Origin: Prosthecobacter sp.
GTDB lineage: Bacteria > Verrucomicrobiota > Verrucomicrobiia > Verrucomicrobiales > Verrucomicrobiaceae
Assembly: GCA_021733925.1 (NCBI GenBank)
Contig: JAIPJY010000001.1
Coordinates: 62,001-126,000, forward strand
Direction of reading: 5' to 3'
Length of the DNA: 64,000 nucleotides
The notes under the pieces are model-generated. The model made no database searches, was not told the DNA's origin, and saw only the letters and a list, made by a program, of their open reading frames with translations. The position numbers and the translations under genes were made by a program. This document shows positions 53,847 to 64,000 of the stretch, piece after piece (within the stretch, counting starts at the first letter, position 1; every line of letters begins with the position of its first letter).

Positions 53847-54578
53847 TCAGCGCCCGGCGCTCTCAAACGGGCTGCCTTCGATGATCTGCCTTTTCTGTTC
53901 TTCTGGCGAAGCCGCCGGGTCAGGATTGAGCGTCATGATGTAGGCCACCACGTCCCGCAGCATCTGCTCGTCTTCGACGAAGAAGTTGGTGATCTGCACC
54001 ATCTTCGCGCCGTTCACATCATTCTTGATGGCTCCACGTTTGCCAGATTTGAATTTCTTGAGCTGCTCCTCCAGATACCAGCTCTGCCGGCCAATGAGCG
54101 GCGGGCTTCCAAAAGCCATTTCACCGCTGGCGTTATAGCGGTGGCACTCCATGCAGCGCTCCTGAAACAGTCTCATGCCATCCTGCGCATTGGCATTGGC
54201 GATTGCACGGTCTTTGCCCATCGGCACCTGCATGGGCATCTTTTCAACATGCGCCACCACCGCCTTGATCTGCTCCGGCTGCAGCGCCTTGGCGACCGCC
54301 GCCATCATGAATGACTGCGGATCGGTCGCATCGTGGCCGCGACGGCCTTCCCTCAGATTGGCGAACTGCGTGGTCACATACCACGAAGGCATCCCCGCAA
54401 TGGACGGCGATTTGAGCTCCACCTTGCCTTCACCAGCGGTCCCATGGCATTGCGCACACACCGTCTGGAAAATTGTCTTCCCATCCGCCGCTTTGGTGGT
54501 GATCACAGGATCGGCCGCATGCACCACTCCGCCGATGCTAAGCAGCATGATTGCGAGTTGGCTTTGAAAGTTCTTCAT
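53847..54578 (-). CDS. Secreted di-heme cytochrome c
   Basis: 243 aa from ATG 54578 with a signal peptide (FQSQLAIMLLSIGGVVHA). Two c-type heme motifs are seen: CAQCHGTAGEG and CMECHRYNASGEM, each with a following Met-rich region for the axial ligand (SIAGMPSWY, LIGRQSWY). The duplication is that of cytochrome c4-like proteins, which feed electrons to a terminal oxidase. A role in taking electrons from the extracellular heme and FAD enzymes is plausible but inferred. Confidence 0.88.
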   Translation of the reverse strand: MKNFQSQLAIMLLSIGGVVHAADPVITTKAADGKTIFQTVCAQCHGTAGEGKVELKSPSIAGMPSWYVTTQFANLREGRRGHDATDPQSFMMAAVAKALQPEQIKAVVAHVEKMPMQVPMGKDRAIANANAQDGMRLFQERCMECHRYNASGEMAFGSPPLIGRQSWYLEEQLKKFKSGKRGAIKNDVNGAKMVQITNFFVEDEQMLRDVVAYIMTLNPDPAASPEEQKRQIIEGSPFESAGR

Positions 54579-54713
54579 GGCCCAAAAAACGCCGTAAGTT
54601 GCACGAGCGTTGCAACAATGCGGCAAACACCCCTTTCATTGCCAAATCCGACACACTTAAGGACAATTTCGGAGTGTGCTTGCACCCGCAAGCCGCCTGT
54701 GCCTTTTTGCCCT

Positions 54714-55865
54714 ATGGCCTCACTTCCAGCGAACGTCGTCGAACTTACCCAGGCGCTCGTGCGCATCCCCTCGGTGAATCCTGACGGAGATCCCGGCACC
54801 GACGGCATCGGCGAGCAACAATGCGCGCTGTTTGTCGCAGATTTTCTACGTTCTTCTGGTGCAAAGGTGACGCTGGAGGAAGTGGAGCCTGCGCGTCCCA
54901 ATGTAATCGGTCGTTTTCCAACGCATCCAAGCGCAAATGGCAGCACCAAGCCGCGCATCCTCTTCGCACCCCACACCGATACGGTAAGCGTCGGCGGCAT
55001 GACCATCGAGCCCTTCGGCGGAGAACTGCGCGACGGTAAAATCTGGGGCAGGGGAGCCTCCGACACCAAGGGGCCCATGGCCTCAATGCTCTGGGCCCTG
55101 CACGAAATGCGCCACGAGATCCCCTCCCTGCCCGTCGAAGTACACTTCGTCGGCTTCATGTCCGAGGAGAGCGCCCAACTCGGCTCGCAGCATTTTGCAA
55201 AACATCATGGGCGGTATGATCTCGCCATCATCGGTGAACCCACGAGCCTGAAGACCGTGTTTCGTCACAAAGGCTGCCTGTGGGCAGATGTGCACACCAC
55301 GGGTGTTGCAGTACATGGCGCCACGCCGCAACTGGGGGTAAATGCGATTGTGAAAATGGCGAAGCTCGTGTCGGCGCTCGACACGGAGTTCCGCGAGATT
55401 CTAGCCGAAGCGGGTGGTGAAGACGAATGGCTCGGGGCCAGTTCGATCAACCTCGGCATGATTCAGGGCGGCACGCGTAGCAACATTGTCGCAGATTCAT
55501 GCAAACTGCGGGTGGACATCCGCACCACGCCGGGCCTGCAGCGCGTCGGCGGTGCGCTGTCATTGCTGAAGGATTTTGTACACCGAATCGACAAATCCGC
55601 CCAAGTCACCGTCGCCAGCGAAGCGTTTCATCTCGACACAGACCCCACAAATCCGCTGGTGCAGAAATTGCTCGCGGCAGGCTCTGAACTGACCGGCGCG
55701 CCGTGGTTCTGTGATGCCGCCTTTCTTTCTGTCGCCGGCACCCCCGCCATCGCCATCGGCCCTGGCTCAATTGCACAGGCGCACACGAAGGATGAGTTTA
55801 TCGCCGTGAGCGATCTGGAGGCGGGTGTGGCCTTTTTCCTCCGTTTTCTGGCGGGTTTGAAGTGA
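54714..55865 (+). CDS. M20-family metallopeptidase (ArgE/DapE-like)
   Basis: 383 aa from ATG 54714; the much longer open frame upstream is antisense to the cytochrome gene and not used. Metal ligands of the M20 fold are visible in FAPHTDTVSVGG, GRGASDTKGPMAS and GFMSEESAQLGSQ, and the dimerisation domain starts near HTTGVAVHGATPQLGVNAI. The family hydrolyses acylated amino acids or dipeptides. No signal peptide. Which substrate is used cannot be decided. It ends at a TGATCA shared with the protease gene. Confidence 0.88.
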   Translation: MASLPANVVELTQALVRIPSVNPDGDPGTDGIGEQQCALFVADFLRSSGAKVTLEEVEPARPNVIGRFPTHPSANGSTKPRILFAPHTDTVSVGGMTIEPFGGELRDGKIWGRGASDTKGPMASMLWALHEMRHEIPSLPVEVHFVGFMSEESAQLGSQHFAKHHGRYDLAIIGEPTSLKTVFRHKGCLWADVHTTGVAVHGATPQLGVNAIVKMAKLVSALDTEFREILAEAGGEDEWLGASSINLGMIQGGTRSNIVADSCKLRVDIRTTPGLQRVGGALSLLKDFVHRIDKSAQVTVASEAFHLDTDPTNPLVQKLLAAGSELTGAPWFCDAAFLSVAGTPAIAIGPGSIAQAHTKDEFIAVSDLEAGVAFFLRFLAGLK

Positions 55866-58800
55866 TCACGGAATGCCCACCCGGTAGAAGCGGCGGGTTT
55901 TCTTGACCGCGTTCAAGTCCGTCCATGTGGAGGATGGGTCAGTGGCGGTGAAGATGTCGGGCGTCCAGGTTTGCAGGTCGTCGCTGTATTCGATCAGGTA
56001 GTCGTTGCCCGGCACAGAGGGAAACTGAAGCGTGGTGCTCGTGGTGCGGGAGAGAACTGTCAGCGGGAAACTTCTGGGATCGGAGTCACTGGTGCCAAAC
56101 CAAGTCTCGAGGTCGGAGTGGACGCGATCGCCGTCGTTGTCGTAATAAATTCCAAATTGATCGACCAGACCGGAGTCGAGGCCGGAGGCGGTATAATCAT
56201 CTTTGATGTAGGCCCATTTCAGGGTGTGTGTCCCGGCGGGGATCAGATAGCCTTTGCGGGTCCAGCCGACTTCGCCGCTGATGGCCTCCTTCTCAACGTC
56301 GTCGATGTAGAAGCGCATGAAATCGTAGTCGGCCTCGGAAGAGACGCCCCAGTAGAAGGTGACTTTGCACGGTCCCGTGACTTCAGTGGTCATCACACTC
56401 TGCTGGAGATCGCCGATGGGGCCGCTGCGCGCCGCGTCACTGCCGTCATGCGCGTAAAGCCACTGCGGCACCCACTTCAAATCGCCCGAACTTGTCATGG
56501 TCTGTGCCGGCGCATCCACAGCTTCCGCCAGACCCTGCTCCAAGGTGCCGACCTGAAGGGTGATGACCTGGGTGGTGGTGCCGAACGTGTTCGTGGCGTG
56601 AATCGTGATCTGGTAGGAGCCAGGAGTGGCCACGCTGCCATAGAGCAGACCCGTCGTCGCATCCAGTGTGAGCCCGTCCGGCAGACCTTCGGCGGTGTAA
56701 CTCGAAGGAGCGTTTGAGGCAATGATGGTCTGCCGGAAGTACACGCCCTCGTAGGCATCCAGCGTGTTAGTGGTGATGACCGGAGCTGCGGTGGTTGGTG
56801 TGATGACGACTTGATCGATCCAGCCCGCGTCCTGTCCTTTGGCCACCGCCTGATCCTTGATGTAGTAGATGTCGATGTTGTGAGGGCCGGGACCCACATC
56901 GGTCGTGGATGTTTTCCAGTCGATCTCTCCGGTGATGTAATCGCGTACGTAGCCATCCACAGTGAGCACGAGGTAGTCGTAGTTCTTTTCGGAAGAAACC
57001 TTCCATTGAAATTCCAGCCGCGCCGGACCGTCCACGGTGAACTCCAGGCCGGAGTACTCATCGTCATCGACCGCTGCGGTCTGCACCGCATCCACGCCAT
57101 CATGTGTCGTTAACGTCTCGCTGTAGGAATCACCATAGCCAAACGGCACGATTTTGAGGCTGGTCGGCTGCTCCACGGCGTCAGACAGGGCGGGAGTGGC
57201 AGCAAGAATGTAAAAGTAGGCAAATTCAATGTCAGTACCGGTGGCGTTTGTGGCGCTTTGCCAGCCGTCAAACAAACCGGTTTCCTGCGGTGTGCCCGTG
57301 ATTAGTCCGGTGGTTGGATTGAGCGATAGGCCAGCAGGCAGCGTTCCGGTGGCATTGGTTCCCGCATCAAAGCTCGTGGTGAAATTGGAGGCGGTCATCT
57401 GCTGGCTCATCTCCCAGCCTTCACGGCCCGTGACGATCCAGTTGGAGGTGATGACGGGCAGGGGCAGCGCGCTGTCCGTCGGCGTGCCGTAAAATGTGAT
57501 GGTGGCGTCTGTCAGTGTGCCGACATCCCCCACCACTTGGTCGATGGCCTGCAGCTTCCAGTCGCCCACAGAGCGCTCGCCCCAGCAATGCGTGGTCATG
57601 AAGGTCCAGTCGAGATCGGCCCCGTTGTCGTTGAAGCGGGAGCGGGCCAACCGCACCGAGATGCCACTGGGGGAAACGAGACGCCACTCCAAGTTACCGC
57701 GATTTCTGTGAGCGGCTTTGACATGCACGGTGATGTGTTCCAGCCGCAGATTGTCGGCGAGGGGAACGGTGAAGGTTTTGGAGACACCGCTTCTGTCGTA
57801 GTCCGGTATGGGCAGGTTCAGCGCCGCGGCCGCATAGGTGTGAGACTGGCGCGGAGCGACGTTGGTCCAGGTGGAGGCCTGGGCGACGGCCTGCTGCGCG
57901 TTCACCAAGCCGGCACCGTATTTGACGTTGAAGTGAAAGCCAGCCCCGTTGGTGATCCAGTCGCCGTCATATGAATCATTCTGCGTGGCGCTTCTCACGA
58001 GGATTTCCTGCACATCGCGCGTGGTGAGGTTCGGATTCGCCTGCAGCATGAGCGCCACCACGCCCGCCACTGCAGGTGTTGCCGAGGAGGTGCCGCCAAA
58101 GGTGTTCGTGTAGTCGGTATCCTCGTAGTCCGGGTACTCGACCGTGCCGCCATCTTCGTTGTAACCCTGCGCACCGGTTCGATCCGTGGTGGTGATGCCT
58201 TCTCTGCCGCCATTGGAGGGCGCACAGACAAGAATGTTGGAACCCGGTTCGCTGTAGAAGGAGGACCTGCCTTTGTCATTCATGGCGGAGACGGCGATGG
58301 CGTGGATCGAATTCGCCCAGCCGTCATAGTTGGAATCATCACCGGTGCCGTTGCCATTGCCGGCCGCCCAGAGAAACACGGTGCCTTTGCCGCTGCGCCC
58401 CGTCGTTGCAGCATCTTCCAGCGCCTGCGCACTCAAGACATCGGGACCGCCAGAGCCGAACGCGCCGTCGTAGGGACCCCAGCTGTTGCTCTTCACCGCG
58501 ATGAGGTCCGTCAGATAGGAGAAGGCGTCCGCCTCCTGCTGGTCGGTGGTGGGCGCGGCGATTAGGCGCAGGCCCACCAGCGTTGCCTCGGGAGCCACAC
58601 CGGAGCCGCCGATGCCGTTGTTTCCTCGTGCCGCCGCCACCCCCGCGCAAGACGTGCCATGGAAATCACTCACACCAGGGGAGGGATCGCTGTCATTGTC
58701 GTTGAAATCGAAGCTGTTGCTGAGATCCACGTTCGGGGCGAGGTCTGGATGCGCGACCTCCAGGCCGTCGTCCACAATGGCGATGCGCACCCCTGTGCCT

Positions 58801-59318
58801 TTGACGTTGTCCCAGGCACTCACGACGTTCAGATCCGAGCCCGCAGTGCCGCCGTTCTGGCCGGTGTTGCTCAAATGCCACTGGTAGCCCGGATTCGCGG
58901 CGTTGTAGGCGAAGTAAGGGTCATTGGGCACATAGCGGCGGAACAACTGATGTGCGAGCATCGGCTCCGCCGAGCGCACACCCGCCACCTTGCGCAAACG
59001 AGCTGCTCCCCCGATCGCCACATCCGCATTTCCCGCAAACTCCACCACCGCATACTTGCCTCGCGGCATCGTCTGGGTGACACCCGCCACCTGCGCCAGC
59101 GCCGCCGCTGGCACACCTGGAGCCAGCTCCACCAGCACGCGCTTGGTGAGCCAGCGCCGCGTTCCCTCAGACTGCGGCGCTCCCTTCTCATACATCACCC
59201 ATTCACCCTTCGTTCCGATCTCGCTCAAAGATCGCTCAAACCGCTTCCCGCCTACCACGATCTGCCCCAGCAGTGAGCTGCTGCAAAGAAGGAAGATCAG
59301 AAGGGTGGCAAAACGCAT
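55866..59318 (-). CDS. Secreted kexin-like S8 protease with P domain and Ig-like repeats
   Basis: 1150 aa from ATG 59318 with a signal peptide (FATLLIFLLCSSSLLGQ). After a propeptide come the subtilase residues: Asp 183 (IVDDGLEV), His 220 (FHGTSCAG), Asn 321 (AAGNGNG) and Ser 411 (GGTSSATP). A proprotein-convertase P domain spans about 515-625 (RGNLEWRLVSPSGI, DWKLQAIDQVVGDVGTL). The rest holds putative Ig (LSLNPTTGLITGTPQETG; LTLDATTGLLYGS) and two jelly-roll-like modules (LEFQWKVSSEKNYDYLVL; VTFYWGVSSEADYDFMRF), ending in a verrucomicrobial-type C-terminal module. Probably a secreted degradative or processing protease. Confidence 0.88.
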   Translation of the reverse strand: MRFATLLIFLLCSSSLLGQIVVGGKRFERSLSEIGTKGEWVMYEKGAPQSEGTRRWLTKRVLVELAPGVPAAALAQVAGVTQTMPRGKYAVVEFAGNADVAIGGAARLRKVAGVRSAEPMLAHQLFRRYVPNDPYFAYNAANPGYQWHLSNTGQNGGTAGSDLNVVSAWDNVKGTGVRIAIVDDGLEVAHPDLAPNVDLSNSFDFNDNDSDPSPGVSDFHGTSCAGVAAARGNNGIGGSGVAPEATLVGLRLIAAPTTDQQEADAFSYLTDLIAVKSNSWGPYDGAFGSGGPDVLSAQALEDAATTGRSGKGTVFLWAAGNGNGTGDDSNYDGWANSIHAIAVSAMNDKGRSSFYSEPGSNILVCAPSNGGREGITTTDRTGAQGYNEDGGTVEYPDYEDTDYTNTFGGTSSATPAVAGVVALMLQANPNLTTRDVQEILVRSATQNDSYDGDWITNGAGFHFNVKYGAGLVNAQQAVAQASTWTNVAPRQSHTYAAAALNLPIPDYDRSGVSKTFTVPLADNLRLEHITVHVKAAHRNRGNLEWRLVSPSGISVRLARSRFNDNGADLDWTFMTTHCWGERSVGDWKLQAIDQVVGDVGTLTDATITFYGTPTDSALPLPVITSNWIVTGREGWEMSQQMTASNFTTSFDAGTNATGTLPAGLSLNPTTGLITGTPQETGLFDGWQSATNATGTDIEFAYFYILAATPALSDAVEQPTSLKIVPFGYGDSYSETLTTHDGVDAVQTAAVDDDEYSGLEFTVDGPARLEFQWKVSSEKNYDYLVLTVDGYVRDYITGEIDWKTSTTDVGPGPHNIDIYYIKDQAVAKGQDAGWIDQVVITPTTAAPVITTNTLDAYEGVYFRQTIIASNAPSSYTAEGLPDGLTLDATTGLLYGSVATPGSYQITIHATNTFGTTTQVITLQVGTLEQGLAEAVDAPAQTMTSSGDLKWVPQWLYAHDGSDAARSGPIGDLQQSVMTTEVTGPCKVTFYWGVSSEADYDFMRFYIDDVEKEAISGEVGWTRKGYLIPAGTHTLKWAYIKDDYTASGLDSGLVDQFGIYYDNDGDRVHSDLETWFGTSDSDPRSFPLTVLSRTTSTTLQFPSVPGNDYLIEYSDDLQTWTPDIFTATDPSSTWTDLNAVKKTRRFYRVGIP

Positions 59319-59409
59319 CGGAAAGGAGACAATCGAGCCTGAAACATGCTCAGAAGTTGCCCAAATTGCCACCTAAATGAACGTTCGTTCCATCCGATCG
59401 GATGTCAGC

Positions 59410-59640
59410 TCAGCGCCGCTTGATCGCCTGGATTTCCTGCTGCACATCCGCGTCAGCCGCCAGCGTATCGGCCACTGTCTGTTCCAAAATGCCTCGCATC
59501 CGCTTTCGCAGTCGCGAGAGATGCACACGCACCGCCGTCTCAGAAATCCCCAGCGCCTGCGCTGCCAGAGCCGTTTCTCCATGCGATGGGTCGGCAAAAG
59601 CAGCGACAAAGGAGGCTGTCCGGATGCCGACGGGGCTACT
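59410..59640 (-). pseudogene. Remnant of an ECF sigma factor (region 4)
   Basis: The frame encodes ETALAAQALGISETAVRVHL followed by SRLRKRMRGIL and a helical tail (ADVQQEIQAIKRR), matching region 4 of verrucomicrobial ECF sigma factors, which ends with their usual tail and a stop. Nothing resembling regions 1-2 is present upstream; the frame runs instead into the 3' end of the lipoprotein gene. It is therefore the surviving ~70 C-terminal residues of a truncated sigma gene. Confidence 0.7.
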
Positions 59641-60223
59641 TGCGGGTAAGGGTAAGGTTGCGTTGCAACTGCGCCATGTTTTCTTCCAAGAGGGCAAGCA
59701 TGGTCTCCTTGCTGTGTACCTGGTGATAGCTGCCGCCGGTGGTCAGGATCAGGAAATCGTTTGATCGCTTTACCACCAGGATGACAGCGATGGAACCCTG
59801 ATTTGGGTGAGGAAAATCAATGATCGCACTGGTGGCAGGCAATCCGGCAAACATGGTGCGTGTCTGGCGTATGACGATCACTTGGCGGTGGTGCATCAAC
59901 GGCCGTTGGTTCCATTCTACCAGCGCCTGCTCGGTCGTCCTAGCACTGGAGTTTTTAAAAGGAGTCACGAAATACAGACTGTCAGAATACTCTGTGCGCA
60001 GGGTTATCCCGCCAGCGGTCGGCTCCCCACGGTTCGCTCGCAGACACGTGTCAGGACAGCGCAGGATGAAACCATCGCCAGTTAGTGCTTTTCCCACCGG
60101 GAGTTCTCGAGCCCTATTAATCGAAATGACGACGCCCTCAATCAGCAGGCCGCAGGATGTGAGCGACAAAAGAGTGAGGGACAGGAGCCCACGACGGATG
60201 ATAGAGGAGGTCAGAGGTGTCAT
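59636..60223 (-). CDS. Predicted lipoprotein of unknown function
   Basis: 195 aa. The signal ends in a lipobox (LTSC) about residue 24. The rest is mostly beta strand (GFILRCPDTCLRANRGEPTAGG, RQVIVIRQTRTMFAGLPATSAIIDF, IAVILVVKRSNDFLILTTGGSYHQV) with a C-terminal helix. No family was recognised. Its 3' end abuts the sigma remnant, so its last codons may have been set by the same rearrangement. Confidence 0.6.
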   Translation of the reverse strand: MTPLTSSIIRRGLLSLTLLSLTSCGLLIEGVVISINRARELPVGKALTGDGFILRCPDTCLRANRGEPTAGGITLRTEYSDSLYFVTPFKNSSARTTEQALVEWNQRPLMHHRQVIVIRQTRTMFAGLPATSAIIDFPHPNQGSIAVILVVKRSNDFLILTTGGSYHQVHSKETMLALLEENMAQLQRNLTLTRK

Positions 60224-60380
60224 AGGACCGCAGTGATTCGCCAGCGCTTCTATGATGGCGCATCGAAAAAAACGATCCCCTTATTGATGAAAACGAAGAA
60301 GGCTTATTGAGTCGTGGTTTCTGTTTTCAACCAAGGTGACGCGGTCCTTGGTAATCGATTGCCAATCGGCTCAGCGACAA

Positions 60381-60411
60381 AAAACCCGGGGCTCAATGAA
60401 CCCCGGGTTTT
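60381..60411 (-). terminator. Intrinsic terminator after gltD
   Basis: AAAACCCGGGG (60381-60391) and CCCCGGGTTTT (60401-60411) form a perfect 11-bp GC-rich stem with a 9-nt loop, 24 bp beyond the gltD stop. On the minus strand the stem runs into TTTTTT, the classic U-tract. The best-defined terminator in the window. Confidence 0.88.
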
Positions 60412-60435
60412 GAAGAAGCAGGCTTGGTGACTGGA

Positions 60436-61914
<1,479 letters not shown>

Positions 61915-61971
61915 GGTCTCTTGTCTGTTAAAAAGGTGATGTCTGTTGGTTTGTAACGCGTGAGGTCGATG

Positions 61972-63999
61972 CTAGCTGCCGCCGATACGGGCGACGTCGC
62001 GGGCGTTGGCTTCAAAGGCGGCGTTGAGGGCGTCGTCGCCGGTGAGGCCGTCGTCGGTGGCCTTTTTGATGGCCTGGAGCACACGCTTGTAATCCTTGGG
62101 CATCACTTTGACAAACTTGGGCACCATTTGCTCCCAGAGTGCGAGAACCTTGAAGGCTTTCTGGCTCTTGGTGAGGTCGGCGTGCTTTTTGATGAGTTCG
62201 TAAAGGCCGTCGATCTCGGCTTTGTCTTCGAGCTTTTCGAGGCCGACCATCTGCGTGTTGCAGCGCGTGGCGAAATCGCCCGCTTCGTCCAGAACGTAGG
62301 CCTCGCCCCCGCTCATGCCTGCGGCGAAGTTGCGTCCGGTGAGACCGAGCACGACCACCCGGCCGCCAGTCATGTATTCGCAGCCGTGGTCACCCACGCC
62401 TTCGACGACGGTATCGACGCCGGAATTACGCACCGCGAAGCGTTCGCCCGCCATGCCGCGCAGGAAGAGCTCGCCGCTGGTCGCGCCGTAGAGCGCGGTG
62501 TTGCCGGCGATGGTGTTTTCATCAGCGGCAAAGTCGGAGCCTTCCGGGGGATAGATGATGATGCGTCCGCCGCTGAGGCCCTTGCCGATGTAGTCATTGC
62601 CGTCGCCTTCGAGTTCGAGGGTGATGCCCTTCGGAACGAAGGCTCCAAAGCTTTGACCGGCGGTGCCATTCATCTTGAGATGGATGGTGTCGTCCGGCAG
62701 GCCGTGCCAGTGGCGCTTGGTGACCTCGTTGCCGAGGATGGTGCCGATGGTGCGGTTGACGTTGCGGATGGCGACGGTGGCGTTGACTTTTTCACCCTTC
62801 TCGATGGCCGGTTTGCACAGGTCCAAGAGCGTGGTGATGTCGAGCGAGCGGTCGATGCCGTGGTCCTGCACCTCGGTGCAGAAGCGCCCGACTTCAGGGC
62901 CGACGTCTGGCTTATAAAGCAGGTTGGAGAGGTCGATGCCGCGTGCTTTCCAGTGATCGACGGCAGCGCGGGATTCGAGAACCTCCGTGCGGCCCACCAT
63001 TTCCTGCAGGGTGCGGAAACCGAGCTGGGCCATGAGTTCGCGCACTTCCATGGCGATGAACTTCATGAAATTGGCCGCGTGATCGGGATCGCCGGTGAAT
63101 TTGGCGCGCAGTTGCGGATCCTGGGTGGCGACACCGACAGGGCAGGTGTTCAGATGGCAGACACGCATCATGATGCAGCCCAGTGTGACGAGGGGTGCAG
63201 TGGCAAAACCGAACTCCTCAGCGCCCAGCAGGGCAGCGACGATGACGTCACGGCCGGTCTTCATCTGTCCGTCTGCTTCGACGACGATGCGGCTGCGCAG
63301 ATTGTTCAGGACGAGGGTCTGATGTGTTTCGGCGAGGCCGAGTTCCCAAGGCAGGCCGGCGTGTTTCACGGAGGTCTGCGGGGAGGCACCCGTGCCACCG
63401 TCGAAGCCAGAGATGAGCACGACGTCGGAGTGCGCCTTGGCCACACCGGCAGCGATGGTGCCGACGCCGACTTCGGAAACGAGCTTCACGCTCACGCGGG
63501 CGGCGCGGTTCGCATTCTTCAGGTCGTGGATGAGCTGGGCCAGATCCTCAATGGAGTAGATGTCGTGATGCGGCGGGGGCGAGATGAGGCCGACGCCCGT
63601 CGTGGAGCCGCGCACCTTGGCGATCCAAGGATACACCTTGGTTCCAGGAAGCTGACCACCTTCACCGGGCTTGGCACCCTGGGCCATCTTGATTTGGATT
63701 TCCCTGGCTTGAGAAAGGTAGAGGCTGGTGACGCCGAAACGACCGGAAGCCACCTGCTTGATGGCGCTGTTCTTGGAGTCGCCCTTCTCGTTGGTCCAGG
63801 TGTAACGTGCCTCATCTTCACCGCCTTCACCCGTGTTCGACTTGCCGCCGACACGGTTCATGGCGATGGCGAGCGCTTCGTGCGCTTCGCTGGAGATGGA
63901 GCCATAGCTCATCGCGCCCGTTTTAAAGCGCTTCATGATGGACTCGACGGATTCGACTTCTTCGATTGGCACCGCTTTGCGCGTCTTGAACTCCAGCAA
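61972..63999 (-). CDS. gltB: Glutamate synthase, large subunit, 3' part
   Basis: The C-terminal 675 residues; the gene continues past the right edge, where the frame is still open and the apparent start is only an internal TTG. Visible parts are the FMN-binding synthase barrel ([63 protein letters not shown]), the 3Fe-4S ligands [20 protein letters not shown], and the C-terminal GXGXG beta-helix ([17 protein letters not shown]). The upstream glutaminase domain is outside the window. Confidence 0.96.
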   Translation of the reverse strand: MLEFKTRKAVPIEEVESVESIMKRFKTGAMSYGSISSEAHEALAIAMNRVGGKSNTGEGGEDEARYTWTNEKGDSKNSAIKQVASGRFGVTSLYLSQAREIQIKMAQGAKPGEGGQLPGTKVYPWIAKVRGSTTGVGLISPPPHHDIYSIEDLAQLIHDLKNANRAARVSVKLVSEVGVGTIAAGVAKAHSDVVLISGFDGGTGASPQTSVKHAGLPWELGLAETHQTLVLNNLRSRIVVEADGQMKTGRDVIVAALLGAEEFGFATAPLVTLGCIMMRVCHLNTCPVGVATQDPQLRAKFTGDPDHAANFMKFIAMEVRELMAQLGFRTLQEMVGRTEVLESRAAVDHWKARGIDLSNLLYKPDVGPEVGRFCTEVQDHGIDRSLDITTLLDLCKPAIEKGEKVNATVAIRNVNRTIGTILGNEVTKRHWHGLPDDTIHLKMNGTAGQSFGAFVPKGITLELEGDGNDYIGKGLSGGRIIIYPPEGSDFAADENTIAGNTALYGATSGELFLRGMAGERFAVRNSGVDTVVEGVGDHGCEYMTGGRVVVLGLTGRNFAAGMSGGEAYVLDEAGDFATRCNTQMVGLEKLEDKAEIDGLYELIKKHADLTKSQKAFKVLALWEQMVPKFVKVMPKDYKRVLQAIKKATDDGLTGDDALNAAFEANARDVARIGGS

Positions 64000-64000
64000 G

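Overview
The window looks like a chromosomal segment of a free-living, heterotrophic member of the Verrucomicrobiota, probably close to Verrucomicrobiaceae such as Prosthecobacter. This rests on gene content. Secreted sulfatases, PVC-type heme-binding (CxxCH) proteins fused to propeller and HEAT domains, a DUF1549/DUF1553 plus DUF1501 pair, 3-keto-disaccharide-hydrolase-like (DUF1080) folds and many small palindromic repeats are typical of that phylum. Nearly every protein starts with a signal peptide, and few starts have a clear Shine-Dalgarno sequence. No rRNA, tRNA, phage or CRISPR locus was recognised.

Layout. 1-22587 (+): end of a secreted repeat protein, a WD40/cytochrome protein, SGNH hydrolase, BNR-repeat (sialidase-like) protein, DUF1080-like protein, polysaccharide deacetylase, esterase, a 1381-aa DUF1080/dehydrogenase/heme protein, ceramidase, two sulfatases, an M14-like peptidase, a lipoprotein hydrolase and an uncharacterised protein/P-loop ATPase pair. 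22894-39020 (-): a tightly packed run of secreted glycan-degradation genes (two FAD oxidoreductases, FG-GAP protein, NTF2-like protein, deacetylase-like protein, hydrolases, a SUMF1-sialidase fusion, a lectin-esterase-propeller protein and a second sialidase-like protein), headed by a DapA/NanA-family lyase. It is divergent from an AraC-type regulator (39152-40012, +). 40151-44156: recN, a CPCC zinc-ribbon protein, a fibronectin-like protein and galE. 44233-50246 (-): two tiny ORFs coupled to a second large heme-binding protein, a TauE/SafE transporter and a membrane protein. 50355-59318: the DUF1549/DUF1501 pair, a di-heme cytochrome, an M20 peptidase and a kexin-like protease. 59410-63999 (-): an ECF sigma remnant, a lipoprotein, gltD and the 3' part of gltB.

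How it fits together. Most genes can be read as an outward-facing system for dismantling complex, sulfated and acylated polysaccharides: sulfatases, deacetylase and esterases strip substituents, propeller and lectin-like proteins bind or cleave the chain, FAD and heme proteins oxidise sugars, and a lyase plus GalE take the sugars inward. Specific substrates cannot be read from the sequence.

The most unusual signal is the repeat ecology. A 526-bp unit (37578-38103) carries a PD-(D/E)XK-type GxxExxY gene between exact 28-bp inverted repeats. One repeat arm encodes the hydrophobic core of the signal peptide of the adjacent sialidase-like gene. Other dispersed repeats form a second signal peptide, sit in frame inside three proteins, form gene ends, cover a start codon region and fill four intergenic blocks.
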